Part shown: positions 1 to 8,200 of the stretch, in pieces
Numbering within the stretch: position 1 is the stretch's first letter
Layout of the letters: each line of letters begins with the position of its first letter
Origin: Prevotella sp.
GTDB taxonomy: Bacteria; Bacteroidota; Bacteroidia; Bacteroidales; Bacteroidaceae
Reading direction: 5' to 3'
Length of the DNA stretch: 40,452 nt
NCBI GenBank assembly: GCA_017615355.1
Contig: JAGAAJ010000060.1
Span: 1-40,452 of the forward strand
The notes under the pieces: model-generated
What the model was told of the DNA's origin: nothing
What the model saw: only the letters and a program-made list of their open reading frames with translations
The model's database searches: none
Translations under genes and position numbers: made by a program

Positions 1-248
1 AACTCATCCCACGTAGCGAAGCACTCACAACCCTCCAACTGCTTGCGGCTGCGTGTCAGCACACAGTTGCGACGGTTGGGCAGGGCACCCTTGGGCAGGC
101 TCTCGAAGGTCTTGCGGCCCATCAGGATGGTGTGGCCGGTGGTCAGCGCCTTGAAGCGTTTCAGGTCGTTGGGCAGCCAATAGATGAGCTTGTTCTCATA
201 GCCGATGGCGCGGTTGCGGGCCACGGCGGCAATCATAGTGACAGTCAT
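1..248 (-). CDS. folA: Dihydrofolate reductase, N-terminal part (runs off the window)
   Basis: This is the first 82 codons of a dihydrofolate reductase, which reduces dihydrofolate to tetrahydrofolate with NADPH in the cytoplasm. The reverse-strand translation begins MTVTMIAAVARNRAIGYENK and continues through LPNDLKRFKALTTGHTILMGRKTFESLP. The early A-x-x-RAIG loop, the LPNDLKRF helix and the GHTILMGRKTFESLP segment are family hallmarks; in known enzymes the Asp/Glu of this helix contacts substrate and the MGRKT region binds NADPH. I chose the ATG at 248 because it gives the usual short first strand; an internal ATG at 236 is less likely. The gene is divergent from topB and its -7 box lies at 271-278. 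The C-terminal half is outside the window, so completeness cannot be judged. Confidence 0.93.
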   Translation of the reverse strand, partial: MTVTMIAAVARNRAIGYENKLIYWLPNDLKRFKALTTGHTILMGRKTFESLPKGALPNRRNCVLTRSRKQLEGCECFATWDE

Positions 249-270
249 ATAGGTAATCGGTTTCAAGGGG

Positions 271-278
271 CAAAGGTA
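271..278 (-). promoter_or_regulatory. -7 promoter element of folA
   Basis: On the reverse strand this reads TACCTTTG, the standard Bacteroidetes -7 element (TAnnTTTG). It lies 22 bp before the folA start codon, a normal leader length. No strong TTG -33 element is visible. Confidence 0.7.
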
Positions 279-320
279 CGAATTTTTTTCCATATGAATT
301 ATGATTTATGAATTATTTTG

Positions 321-328
321 TACCTTTG
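321..328 (+). promoter_or_regulatory. -7 promoter element of topB
   Basis: TACCTTTG on the plus strand, 30 bp before the ATG at 359. Transcription should start a few bases downstream, which rules out the in-frame ATG at 308 as the translation start. It is back to back with the folA element, so the two genes share a divergent promoter region. Confidence 0.75.
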
Positions 329-358
329 CACACTCAATCGCATAATTGTCAAAGAAGA

Positions 359-2401
359 ATGGTTGTTTGCATAGCAGAGAAGCCGAGCGTGGCACGCGAC
401 ATCGCCCGCATCATCGGGGCAACGTCCTCACGCGACGGCTATATGGAGGGTAACGGCTATCAGGTGACGTGGACCTACGGTCACCTGTGCACGTTGAAGG
501 AGCCTGGCGACTACACGCAGTCGTGGAAGCCCTGGGCGCTGACACAGCTGCCTATGATTCCGCAGCGCTTCGGCATCAAGCTCATCCCTGAAGAGCATAT
601 CATCAAGCAGTTTGCCGTCATCGAGAAACTGATGCAGGCTGCCGACGCCATCGTCAACTGCGGTGACGCCGGACAGGAGGGTGAGCTCATCCAGCGCTGG
701 GTGATGCAGAAGGCACAGGCCAAGTGTCCCGTGAAGCGCCTGTGGATTTCGTCGATGACCGACGAGGCCATCCGCGAAGGCTTTGACAACTTAAAAGACC
801 AGGACGACTACCAGCCCCTCTACATGGCAGGTATGAGCCGCGCCATCGGCGACTGGCTCCTCGGCATGAACGCCACGCGCCTCTACACGCTGAAATACGG
901 GCAGAACCGTCAGGTGCTCAGCATCGGACGCGTGCAGACCCCTACCCTCGCCCTCATCGTCAATCGCCAGAAGGAGATAGAGAACTTCAAGCCCGAGCCC
1001 TACTGGGTGCTGGCCACCGTCTATCGCGACACCACCTTCACGGCCACTAAGGGAAAATTCACCTCGAAGGAAGAAGGCGAGCAGGCCTTCGCCACCATCG
1101 AGGGCAAGCCCTTCACCGTGACGAAGGTGGAGAAGAAAGAGGGCAAGGAACAGCCGCCACAGCTCTACGACCTCACCTCGCTGCAGGTGGACTGCAACCG
1201 CAAGTTCGGCTTCTCAGCCGAGCAGACGCTCAACCTCATCCAGGCGCTCTACGAGAAGAAGTTCACCACCTATCCGCGTGTCGACACGCAGTATCTCAGC
1301 GACGACATCTACCCCAAGTGTCCGCAGACCATGAACGCCCTCTATCAGACGAAGTTTGCTGGCGTGGCGCCCTATGCCGAGTTCATCAAGCCCATCGGCG
1401 GCAAACCGCTGAAAAAGACAAAGCGCGTCTTCGACACCAGCAAGGTCACCGACCACCACGCCATCATCCCCACAGGCGTCATCCCGCAATATCTCAGCGA
1501 TGCCGAGCAGAAGGTCTTCGACCTCGTGGCCCGTCGCTTCATCGGCGTCTTCCTGCCCGACTGTAAGTTCTCGACCACCACCGTTTTGGGCGAGGTCCGG
1601 TCTGCTGCGACTGAGTCGCAGCCAACGGAACAGGCCGTCGAGTTCAAGGTCACCGGCAAGGAGATCCTCGACCCAGGCTGGCGCATCGTCTATGGCAAGG
1701 ACCAGAAGAACGATGAGGATGATGCTAATGTAGCCCCCTCGGGGGCAGAAGGGGGGTCAGAGCGCACCCTCCCCACCTTCACCAAGGGCGAGAGCGGCCC
1801 TCACAAGCCCACACTCACGGAGAAGTGGACCACGCCCCCACCCTACTACAACGAGGCATCGCTGCTGCGTGCAATGGAGACAGCCGGCAAGTTCGTCGAC
1901 AACGAGGAGCTGCGTGCCGCCATGAAGGAGAACGGCATCGGCCGTCCGTCAAGCCGCGCCAGCATCATCGAGACACTCTTCAAACGCCGTTATATCAAGC
2001 GCGACCGCAAGCGCCTCGTCGCCACACCTACCGGCATCGAGCTCATCGACCTCATCCGCGAGGAACTGCTGAAGAGCTGCGAGCTGACAGGCATCTGGGA
2101 GAAGAAGCTGCGCGACATCGAGCACCAGAAATACGACGCCCGCCAGTTCATCGACGAGCTGAAGCAGCAGGTGACACAAATCGTCAACGAGGTGATGGCC
2201 GACAACAGCAACCGCCGCGTCGCCGTCACCACAGAGGAAGACTTGAAGAAGAAGAAAAAGAAGAAGGGGGAGGCTTCTCCCCTCGTCGGCCAGCCCTGCC
2301 CCCTTTGCGGCAAGGGCCACATCATCAAGGGCAAGACCGCCTACGGCTGTTCAGAATGGAAGAACGGCTGCACTTGGCGGCAGCCGTTCAACACTAACTA
2401 A
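359..2401 (+). CDS. topB: DNA topoisomerase III (type IA)
   Basis: This type IA topoisomerase passes single strands through a transient 5'-phosphotyrosine break and helps to decatenate DNA and resolve recombination intermediates. The 680-residue protein starts MVVCIAEKPSVA, the TOPRIM opening with catalytic Glu7, and has DAGQEGE at residues 103-109 (acidic metal-binding cluster). The active-site tyrosine is Y305 in TTYPRVD. The C-terminus carries one cysteine cluster (CPLCGKGH...CSEWKNGC) typical of a topoisomerase zinc ribbon. An upstream in-frame ATG at 308 precedes the promoter, so I use 359. Two short palindromic stretches appear inserted in frame between conserved blocks: around 1604-1622 (peptide RSAATESQPTEQ) and 1730-1760 (VAPSGAEGGS). 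Both fall in a surface-loop region before the PPYYNEASLLRAME block, so activity is probably retained. The gene converges on cydB with only 18 bp between the stop codons. Confidence 0.95.
   Translation: MVVCIAEKPSVARDIARIIGATSSRDGYMEGNGYQVTWTYGHLCTLKEPGDYTQSWKPWALTQLPMIPQRFGIKLIPEEHIIKQFAVIEKLMQAADAIVNCGDAGQEGELIQRWVMQKAQAKCPVKRLWISSMTDEAIREGFDNLKDQDDYQPLYMAGMSRAIGDWLLGMNATRLYTLKYGQNRQVLSIGRVQTPTLALIVNRQKEIENFKPEPYWVLATVYRDTTFTATKGKFTSKEEGEQAFATIEGKPFTVTKVEKKEGKEQPPQLYDLTSLQVDCNRKFGFSAEQTLNLIQALYEKKFTTYPRVDTQYLSDDIYPKCPQTMNALYQTKFAGVAPYAEFIKPIGGKPLKKTKRVFDTSKVTDHHAIIPTGVIPQYLSDAEQKVFDLVARRFIGVFLPDCKFSTTTVLGEVRSAATESQPTEQAVEFKVTGKEILDPGWRIVYGKDQKNDEDDANVAPSGAEGGSERTLPTFTKGESGPHKPTLTEKWTTPPPYYNEASLLRAMETAGKFVDNEELRAAMKENGIGRPSSRASIIETLFKRRYIKRDRKRLVATPTGIELIDLIREELLKSCELTGIWEKKLRDIEHQKYDARQFIDELKQQVTQIVNEVMADNSNRRVAVTTEEDLKKKKKKKGEASPLVGQPCPLCGKGHIIKGKTAYGCSEWKNGCTWRQPFNTN
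1604..1622. repeat. Perfect palindrome inserted in the topB coding region
   Basis: GCTGCGACTGAGTCGCAGC is a 9-bp perfect inverted repeat around a single G. It encodes part of RSAATESQPTEQ between LGEV and VEFKVTG, a place where I expect a short turn in the family. It looks like an inserted palindromic element rather than conserved protein sequence. Confidence 0.6.
1730..1760. repeat. GC-rich palindromic coding repeat, copy 1 (topB)
   Basis: A C-run, CTC, then G-runs: CCCCCTCGGGGG followed by CAGAAGGGGGG. It is read in frame as VAPSGAEGGS. A close relative lies at 7568-7600 in the tolC-like gene in the same reading frame, giving VPPSGGEGGA. The shared DNA and peptide suggest a dispersed in-frame element. 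Confidence 0.6.
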
Positions 2402-2419
2402 AACATATGTTCCCGTGAC

Positions 2420-3592
2420 TTAATAGGCCTCCTCGTCGACGGCGATTTCCTCGTGGTCGATCTTGCGGCTGTCGATCTTGCGCCAGCAGTAGACGATGTA
2501 GGCAAGGACGAAGGGCACGAGGAGCGAGACGTAGAACATGGTGCGCAGGGTGAACTCACTGCTGCTGGAGTTGTCGATGGTGAGCGACATCTGGATGTCG
2601 TACGTCGAGGGATAGTAGGCGGTGTAGTTCCAGCCGGCGCAGAGCAGCAGGGCGAGGACGGTGAGCACGGTGCCGATGCCCGCAGGCCAGATGCCCTGAC
2701 ACTTGCCCTTCGAGCCAGCCTTGCGCCACACTTCCATTGCGATGCCTGCCAGCACGAGGCCGACGCCTGCGAGGAGCATGATAAGCAGCGGCCACATCTC
2801 GATGAAGTTGTTCAGATACTTATGCGGTATCACCTCGATTGCGCCCGTCTCGATGTTCCATCCATAGCCGTCCTTCGTCAGCAGATGCACGGCATAGGCC
2901 ACGAAGAGCACCACGAAGGGAACGGCAGAGCCCAGCAGGCGCACGGAGGCCCGCGAGCGGATGTCCTCGTCGTTGACATTGTTTATAATGTAGAGCGTGC
3001 CCAGCGTGCGAGCGAGGAACATCACAGCCAGTCCCAGCACGAGCACCCAGGGATTGAGCAGGGCATCGAGACCGTGCGAGGCATTGGCCCAATGGCTGAT
3101 GGCCTGTCCGCCGCCTTCAATCAGCAGGGGTGAGGTGAGGGAGGCTTTCTCCACCACGAAGTTGGAGCCCTCGAAGAAGGTGGCCACGGCGCCGCCGAGG
3201 AGCAGCGGTCCGAGGATGCCGTTGAGCACGAGGCACCACTGGAAGGTGTTGGCTCCGAGGAAGTTGCCCAGCTTGTTCTGGAACTCATAGCTGACGGCTT
3301 GCACCACGAAGGTGAACAGGATGATCATCCACAGCCAGTAGGCGCCGCCGAAGCTGGTGCTGTAGAACAGCGGGAAGGAGGCGAAGAAGGCTCCGCCGAA
3401 GGTGACCAGCGTGGTGAACGTGAACTCCCACTTGCGGCCTGTGGAGTTGACGATGAGGCGTCGTCCCTCAGGCGTCCAGCCCAGGGAGCGCACCATCGAG
3501 TTGGCGCCCTGCACAAACATCAGGAAGACGAGGAGCGCTCCAAGCAGTGATACGACGAACCACCAGTAATGTTGCAGAAATTCGTATGTCAT
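2420..3592 (-). CDS. cydB: Cytochrome bd ubiquinol oxidase subunit II
   Basis: CydB is the structural partner of CydA in the inner-membrane cytochrome bd oxidase, which oxidises quinol and reduces oxygen at very low concentrations. The 390-residue protein has about nine hydrophobic segments, starts MTYEFLQHYWWFVVSLLGALLVFLMFVQGAN, and carries the N-terminal helix with GAN and the GRKWEFT segment seen in Bacteroidetes CydB. The start codon overlaps the cydA stop by 4 bp (ATGA), indicating translational coupling. It ends DEEIAVDEEAY-like, with an acidic cytoplasmic tail. For an anaerobe this oxidase supports oxygen scavenging and nanaerobic respiration (established for Bacteroides; inferred here). 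Confidence 0.93.
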   Translation of the reverse strand: MTYEFLQHYWWFVVSLLGALLVFLMFVQGANSMVRSLGWTPEGRRLIVNSTGRKWEFTFTTLVTFGGAFFASFPLFYSTSFGGAYWLWMIILFTFVVQAVSYEFQNKLGNFLGANTFQWCLVLNGILGPLLLGGAVATFFEGSNFVVEKASLTSPLLIEGGGQAISHWANASHGLDALLNPWVLVLGLAVMFLARTLGTLYIINNVNDEDIRSRASVRLLGSAVPFVVLFVAYAVHLLTKDGYGWNIETGAIEVIPHKYLNNFIEMWPLLIMLLAGVGLVLAGIAMEVWRKAGSKGKCQGIWPAGIGTVLTVLALLLCAGWNYTAYYPSTYDIQMSLTIDNSSSSEFTLRTMFYVSLLVPFVLAYIVYCWRKIDSRKIDHEEIAVDEEAY

Positions 3593-5241
3593 AGTTCAGG
3601 TCCTTTCTTGATTTGTTTCAACATGATACTGATCTCCACAGCCAGCATGGTGGTGAAGAGGATGAGGAAGAGGGCGAAGGTGAGCATGACCGATCCTGAC
3701 TGGAGGTCGCTGGCGGCGGCCCATGTAGGCAGCATGTCCTGGATGGTCCAGGGCTGGCGGCCCATCTCGGCCACTATCCAGCCGCTCTCTGAGGCGATGT
3801 AGGCCAGGGGCAGCATGATGATGGCAGCCCAGCAGAGCCACTTCGGCTGAGAGCCCGATGCGGGCACGTCGGCCTCGGTCTCAGGCAACAGGCCGATGGC
3901 GGCCAGCAGACGACGCGAGAAGATGGAGAGGAACGGGATGTTGTAGCCCAGCACCAGCACCAGTCCGAAGAACAGGATGAGCAGGCATCCCATGCCCACC
4001 ATCGTGCGGAAGGCCCAGAAATTCAGGCCTACTGGCGGCACCAGCTCGCTCTTGTCGCGTATGTAGCCATAGCCGAAGTATTTCTCGTTGTCGCGGAACA
4101 CCTGCAGCTGTCGCACGGCCTCCGGATCGTCCTTGTCGATGCGAGCCTGCCGATAGGCCTGCAGGGCGGCGATGGCCAGCTTGCCGCGGGCTATCTTCTC
4201 GTCGGCTGAGAGCTCACGCGTGCCGTCGGGCTTCGTGTAGCCGTTGAGGATGTCGTTGATGCCAGGCACATAGCCGTCCATCGTGTTCGTCGCCATCACA
4301 GAGAGGGCGTAGGGCAGTCCTATCTTCAGCGGCGGCTCCTGCTCGTTGGCATAGTCGGGCTGCTGCAGGGGATTCACCAGCGCCACCATCGTCAGGCTCT
4401 GCGCATTGCCGCCGTTGTAGAGGGCCTCCATAGCGGCCAGCTTCATGGGCTGCGACTTCGCCACGTCCTGTCCTGAGATATGGCCTGTGAAGGCGGCTCC
4501 CAGAGCGGCCACCAGTCCTACGACGCTGCCGATCTTGATGCTCTGCAGGGCCAGCTGCGTGTGGCGCTTCTTCAGCAGATACCAGCACGAGACGGCCACC
4601 ACGAAGACGGCGCCGATGATCCAGGCAGAGATGACGGTGTGGAAGAACTTGTCGACGGCGAAGGGCGAGAGGGCGACGTCCCAGAACGACGTCATCTCGT
4701 TGCGCATCGTGTCAGGATTGAACTCGCAGCCCACGGGATTCTGCATCCAGGCGTTGGCCACCAGTATCCACCAGGCCGACAGCGTGGCTCCGATGCCTGT
4801 GAGCCAGGTGGCAGCGAGGTGGAAGCCTGCGCTCACCTTCTTCCATCCGAAGAACATCACAGCCACGAAGGTGCTCTCCATGAAGAACGCCACGATGCCC
4901 TCGATGGCCAGCGGTGCGCCGAAGATGTCGCCTACGAGCCATGAGTAGTTGCTCCAGTTGGTGCCAAACTCGAACTCGAGGATGATGCCCGTGGCCACAC
5001 CCATAGCGAAGTTGATGCCGAAGAGGCGCTGCCAGAACTTGGAGGTCTTTTTCCAGAAGGCAGAGGCCTCGGCATCGGCCCGTTTCTGTTTCTTGTAGTA
5101 GATAGTCTCACAGATGCCCATGATGAGTGCCAGGCCCAGCGTCAGCGGGACGAAGAGCCAGTGGTAGATGGCAGTCAGCGCGAACTGTGCCCTCGACCAG
5201 TCGATGGTACCGGCATCAATTGTCAATAGTAAATCGTGCAT
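3589..5241 (-). CDS. cydA: Cytochrome bd ubiquinol oxidase subunit I
   Basis: CydA carries the haems b558, b595 and d and the quinol site. The 550-residue sequence starts MHDLLLTIDAGTIDWSRAQFALT and has an early IYHWLFVPLTLG helix with the conserved haem-ligand histidine, the GFHLAATWLTGIGATLSAWWI helix, a second ligand-type histidine in FFHTVISAWIIGAVF, and MGRQPW near the C-terminus, equivalent to the GRQPW motif of the family. A long Q-loop-like hydrophilic region lies between the fifth and sixth membrane parts. The gene is 10 bp downstream of the DUF4492 gene and overlaps cydB by 4 bp, so the three form one operon read from the promoter at 5497-5504. Confidence 0.95.
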   Translation of the reverse strand: MHDLLLTIDAGTIDWSRAQFALTAIYHWLFVPLTLGLALIMGICETIYYKKQKRADAEASAFWKKTSKFWQRLFGINFAMGVATGIILEFEFGTNWSNYSWLVGDIFGAPLAIEGIVAFFMESTFVAVMFFGWKKVSAGFHLAATWLTGIGATLSAWWILVANAWMQNPVGCEFNPDTMRNEMTSFWDVALSPFAVDKFFHTVISAWIIGAVFVVAVSCWYLLKKRHTQLALQSIKIGSVVGLVAALGAAFTGHISGQDVAKSQPMKLAAMEALYNGGNAQSLTMVALVNPLQQPDYANEQEPPLKIGLPYALSVMATNTMDGYVPGINDILNGYTKPDGTRELSADEKIARGKLAIAALQAYRQARIDKDDPEAVRQLQVFRDNEKYFGYGYIRDKSELVPPVGLNFWAFRTMVGMGCLLILFFGLVLVLGYNIPFLSIFSRRLLAAIGLLPETEADVPASGSQPKWLCWAAIIMLPLAYIASESGWIVAEMGRQPWTIQDMLPTWAAASDLQSGSVMLTFALFLILFTTMLAVEISIMLKQIKKGPEL

Positions 5242-5251
5242 AAGCTATTAT

Positions 5252-5473
5252 TTATTGGTTGTTATTCAACAGTTGTGTAGCCACGAAATCAGCCTCAGCA
5301 CCCTTTTCGGCGTGGGTGCTCAGGAAGTTGGGGAAGAAGAAAATCTTCAGGATGACGAAGATGATAAACAGCTTGATGGCTATGACCAGCCAGAGTGTCT
5401 TCCCCAGCGTCATGCTGCGGAAGCCATCATAGTACAGGCGGAAAGCACGGTAAAGGAAACCGTTGTTTGCCAT
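5252..5473 (-). CDS. DUF4492 small membrane protein preceding cydA
   Basis: A 73-residue protein with one strong membrane helix (TLWLVIAIKLFIIFVILKIF) followed by FFPNFL and a short polar tail. It matches in length and sequence the DUF4492 proteins that stand directly before cydA in Bacteroidetes. By position it may help to assemble or stabilise cytochrome bd, as the unrelated CydX does in proteobacteria, but that role is inference. It is the first gene after the operon promoter and is 10 bp from cydA. Confidence 0.85.
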   Translation of the reverse strand: MANNGFLYRAFRLYYDGFRSMTLGKTLWLVIAIKLFIIFVILKIFFFPNFLSTHAEKGAEADFVATQLLNNNQ

Positions 5474-5496
5474 AAGCTTCAGGTTATTAGTGTGGG

Positions 5497-5504
5497 CAAA
5501 GATA
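5497..5504 (-). promoter_or_regulatory. -7 promoter element of the cyd operon
   Basis: TATCTTTG on the reverse strand, 23 bp upstream of the DUF4492 start codon. It fits TAnnTTTG and is the only such element before the three-gene cyd operon. Confidence 0.65.
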
Positions 5505-5630
5505 AGTGATTTTTTTCAATCTACCAAAAGAAAAACTAAAATAGTTGACATTTTTACTAATTAAACTAAATTTTTACATCGCAAAAAAGCTTTTATCCCG
5601 TTTTTCTTCGCCGTTTTGCAGGAAAGTACG

Positions 5631-5638
5631 TAATTTTG
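5631..5638 (+). promoter_or_regulatory. -7 promoter element of the export operon
   Basis: TAATTTTG followed by CA, about 69 bp before the ATG at 5707. The leader between them is made of 7-bp-periodic repeats. Confidence 0.55.
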
Positions 5639-5647
5639 CACGTTCTT

Positions 5648-5701
5648 TGGACATAAGGACAAAGGAACAGTTTTTTCGACATAAGAACAAAAGAACATAA
5701 A
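5648..5701 (+). repeat. Degenerate heptamer repeat in leader of the export operon
   Basis: Units such as GACATAA, GGACAAA, GGAACAG, then GACATAA, GAACAAA, AGAACAT. Spacing is 7 bp within each half, with a short T-run between. The array ends right before the start codon at 5707. Confidence 0.6.
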
Positions 5702-5706
5702 GAAAA

Positions 5707-6603
5707 ATGAAGAAGACAATCATCATTTCAGTGGCAGCGGCAGTGCTTCTGGCACTCGCTGTGGCAGCCTGTCTGTGGTTTTTCGTCATCCAGCCTAAGA
5801 ATGAAGACCTGAAGCAGCAGGATGAGAAAATGAAGAGTATGCAGGAGCTGGCAGAGCTCGAGAAGGAAGAGATGGAGAGCGAATATGCCCAGCTGGACCT
5901 GCAGTATGGCGAAATGATGATGCAGATCACCAACGACTCACTCATCGCACAGCTCACCCGCGAGCAGCTGCGTGCCCAGCAATTGCTGGAAGAGCTGAAG
6001 CAGGTGAAGGCCGACAACGCCGCTGAGATCACTCGTCTGAAGAAAGAGCTGAACAGCGTGCGTGCCGTGCTGCGCGACTATATCCGTCAGGTGGACTCGC
6101 TCAATCAGGTGAACCAGCACCTGCGCAACGAGAACACGCAGCTCAGCGGACGCCTGGAGGAGAGCACCCGCGAGAACCAGAACCTGCAGCAGGAGCGCCA
6201 GCAGCTGACGGAGCGTGTAACCATCGCTGCCCAGCTCAACGCCACAGCCATCAGCATGACTCGTATGGGCAAGCGCAAGGTGGCCAAGAAGATGAGCGAC
6301 ACGCAGACGCTGCAGGTGAACTTCAACATCGCCCGCAACGTGACGGCAGAGAACGGCGAGCGCACCATCTACGTGCGCATCATGACACCTACAGGCAGCG
6401 TGCTCTTCGGCGGCGGCTATTTCAACTACGAGAACCGTCAGCTGGAATACTCCATGAGGAAGACCATCGAATACTCTGGCGAGGAGACGCCCGTGGTGGT
6501 CTACTGGAACGTGGAGGAGACGCTGATGGCTGGCGACTATCACGTCAGCATCTTCGCCGACGGCAATATGATTGGCGACAAAACTTTCAGTTATGAAAAG
6601 TAA
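5707..6603 (+). CDS. Membrane-anchored coiled-coil protein of an export operon
   Basis: I do not recognise a named family. The 298-residue protein has an N-terminal membrane helix (residues about 4-28) and a long heptad-rich coiled coil (about 30-175, rich in Gln, Glu and Leu, for example LEEL, RLKKELNSV and QERQQLTERV). A C-terminal beta-rich domain (about 190-298) includes RTIYVRIMTPTGSVLFGGG and DYHVSIFADGNMIG. The topology suggests an inner-membrane anchor with a periplasmic coiled coil. Its 3' end overlaps the start of the TolC-like gene by 11 bp, so it is co-translated with the exporter and could act as a spacer or scaffold for the envelope-spanning complex. That role is inference from context. 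Confidence 0.8.
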   Translation: MKKTIIISVAAAVLLALAVAACLWFFVIQPKNEDLKQQDEKMKSMQELAELEKEEMESEYAQLDLQYGEMMMQITNDSLIAQLTREQLRAQQLLEELKQVKADNAAEITRLKKELNSVRAVLRDYIRQVDSLNQVNQHLRNENTQLSGRLEESTRENQNLQQERQQLTERVTIAAQLNATAISMTRMGKRKVAKKMSDTQTLQVNFNIARNVTAENGERTIYVRIMTPTGSVLFGGGYFNYENRQLEYSMRKTIEYSGEETPVVVYWNVEETLMAGDYHVSIFADGNMIGDKTFSYEK

Positions 6604-8143
6604 GATAAAGAACGGATGGATGATGGTGATAGCCTTATCATTTATCATCTGTCTATCATTCAGTTCTGCAGGGGCGCAAACCATCCTCAGCCTCGACAGC
6701 TGCCGCGCGATGGCCCTGCGCAACAGCAAACAGCTGGGCGTGGCTGCCATCAAGCAGGACGTGGCGCAGAACCTGCGGCGATCGGCACGCACGAAGTACC
6801 TGCCGCACGTGTCGGCCATCGGCAGCTATCAGTACACCAGCGAGGAGCTCTCATTGCTCAACGACCAGCAGAAGACAAGCCTCAGCAACATCGGTACGAC
6901 GGCTGCCACAGGCTTGCAGGGACTGGCCGGAGGCGTACAGCAACAGCTGGGACAGCTCGGACAGATGCTGGGCCAGATGGGGGTGCCGATGGAGGCCTTC
7001 CAGCAGATGGCCGGACAGATGCAGCAGCAGATGGGCCAGACGCTGACGAACACAGCCGGACTGCTGAACACGGAGGGACAGAAAATCGTAGATGCCTTCC
7101 GTACTGACACGCGCAACATCTTCGCAGGCAGCATCCTCGTGACGCAGCCCCTCTTCATGGGTGGCGCCATCCTGGCCCTCAACCGCATGGCCGACATCAA
7201 CGAGGACATGATGGAGTATTCAGCCGACGTGCGCAGCCAGGCCGTGCTCTACGGCGTGGATCAGGCCTACTGGCAGGTGGTCTCGCTGAAGCATAAGCAG
7301 GAGCTGGCACAGAGTTTCCTCGACGTAGTGAAGAAGCTCGACAGCGACGTGCAGAAGATGATTGAGGAGGGCGTGGCCACCCGCAGCGAGGGACTCAGCG
7401 TCAGCGTGAAGGTGAACGAAGCCGAGATGACCCTGCAGAAGGTGAACGACGGCCTGACCCTCTCGCGTATGCTGCTCTGCCAGAAGATAGGGCTGCCGCT
7501 GAAAGAGCCCATCATCCTCGTCGACGAGAACGCCGATAACTTAGGAGATATAGACCTCCAGGCTATTGTACCCCCCTCGGGAGGCGAAGGGGGAGCTCTA
7601 CGTCCTGAGCTGAAGATGCTGGGCAGCGCCGTCGACCTCAGCCACGAGGCCACCAACCTGCTGCGTGCCGCCAACCTGCCGCAAGTGGCGCTGACAGGCG
7701 GCTACGCCATCAGCAATCCCAACGTGCTGAACGGCTTCGAGAAGAAATTCGGCGGCTTCTGGAACGTGGGCGTCCTCGTCCGCATCCCCATCTGGAACTG
7801 GGGCGACGTGGCCTACAAGGTGCGTGCCTCGAAGGGAGCTACCGCCATTGCCAACCTCGAGTTGGACGAGGCCCGCGACCTCATCGAGTTGCAGGTGAAC
7901 CAATCGACGCTGAAGGTGGAAGAAGCCAACAAACGCCTCGCTATGGCCCAGACGGCTATCGAGCGTGCTGAGGAGAATCTGCGTGTAGCCAACGTAGGCT
8001 TCCAGGAGGGCGTCATCACTCCCACCACCGTGATGGAGGCCCAGACAGCCTGGCTGCAGGCTCGCTCACAGCTCATCGACGCACAGATCGACGTCCGCCT
8101 CTCGCAGGTGGATTTGCAGAAAGCCTTAGGTACCCTCAAGTAA
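6593..8143 (+). CDS. TolC-family outer membrane efflux protein
   Basis: An outer-membrane channel for tripartite export. The protein (516 residues from the ATG at 6593) has a signal peptide ending around SSAGAQ, the TolC opening LDSCRAMALRNSKQLGVA, and two long helical halves each ending in a beta/alpha repeat (NIFAGSILVTQPLFMGGAI, then NVGVLVRIPIWNWGD). The first half contains a Gln/Met/Gly-rich stretch (about residues 105-150), an expanded loop. A palindromic insert encodes VPPSGGEGGA from residue 326. The ATG at 6593 is preferred to 6572 because it places a basic n-region right before the hydrophobic stretch. The signal-peptide core lies in 7-bp-periodic DNA. The HlyD-like gene follows. 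Confidence 0.9.
   Translation: MKSKIKNGWMMVIALSFIICLSFSSAGAQTILSLDSCRAMALRNSKQLGVAAIKQDVAQNLRRSARTKYLPHVSAIGSYQYTSEELSLLNDQQKTSLSNIGTTAATGLQGLAGGVQQQLGQLGQMLGQMGVPMEAFQQMAGQMQQQMGQTLTNTAGLLNTEGQKIVDAFRTDTRNIFAGSILVTQPLFMGGAILALNRMADINEDMMEYSADVRSQAVLYGVDQAYWQVVSLKHKQELAQSFLDVVKKLDSDVQKMIEEGVATRSEGLSVSVKVNEAEMTLQKVNDGLTLSRMLLCQKIGLPLKEPIILVDENADNLGDIDLQAIVPPSGGEGGALRPELKMLGSAVDLSHEATNLLRAANLPQVALTGGYAISNPNVLNGFEKKFGGFWNVGVLVRIPIWNWGDVAYKVRASKGATAIANLELDEARDLIELQVNQSTLKVEEANKRLAMAQTAIERAEENLRVANVGFQEGVITPTTVMEAQTAWLQARSQLIDAQIDVRLSQVDLQKALGTLK
6614..6663 (+). repeat. Heptamer-like repeat inside the TolC-like signal peptide
   Basis: ATGGATG, ATGGTGA and then TTATCAT, TTATCAT, CTGTCTA, TCATTCA units, in 7-bp phase. 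It encodes the hydrophobic segment MVIALSFIICLSFS. Confidence 0.5.
7568..7600. repeat. GC-rich palindromic coding repeat, copy 2 (tolC-like gene)
   Basis: CCCCCCTCGGGAGG followed by CGAAGGGGG, read in frame as VPPSGGEGGA. It matches the topB copy at 1730-1760 in DNA pattern, reading frame and orientation relative to the gene. Confidence 0.6.
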
Positions 8144-8195
8144 TTTACAATTTGGCAATTTACAATTTACGATTGATTTCCCAATTTCAAGAATT
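8142..8195 (+). repeat. Heptamer repeat between tolC-like and hlyD-like genes
   Basis: AATTTAC, AATTTGG, CAATTTA, CAATTTA, CGATTGA and weaker AATT-containing units fill the whole spacer between the tolC-like stop and the ATG at 8201. Confidence 0.65.
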
Positions 8196-8200
8196 GAATC

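Noticed and set aside
308-358. Upstream ATG extension of topB
   Set aside because: It starts before the TACCTTTG promoter element, and its 17 extra residues do not belong to the type IA topoisomerase N-terminus.
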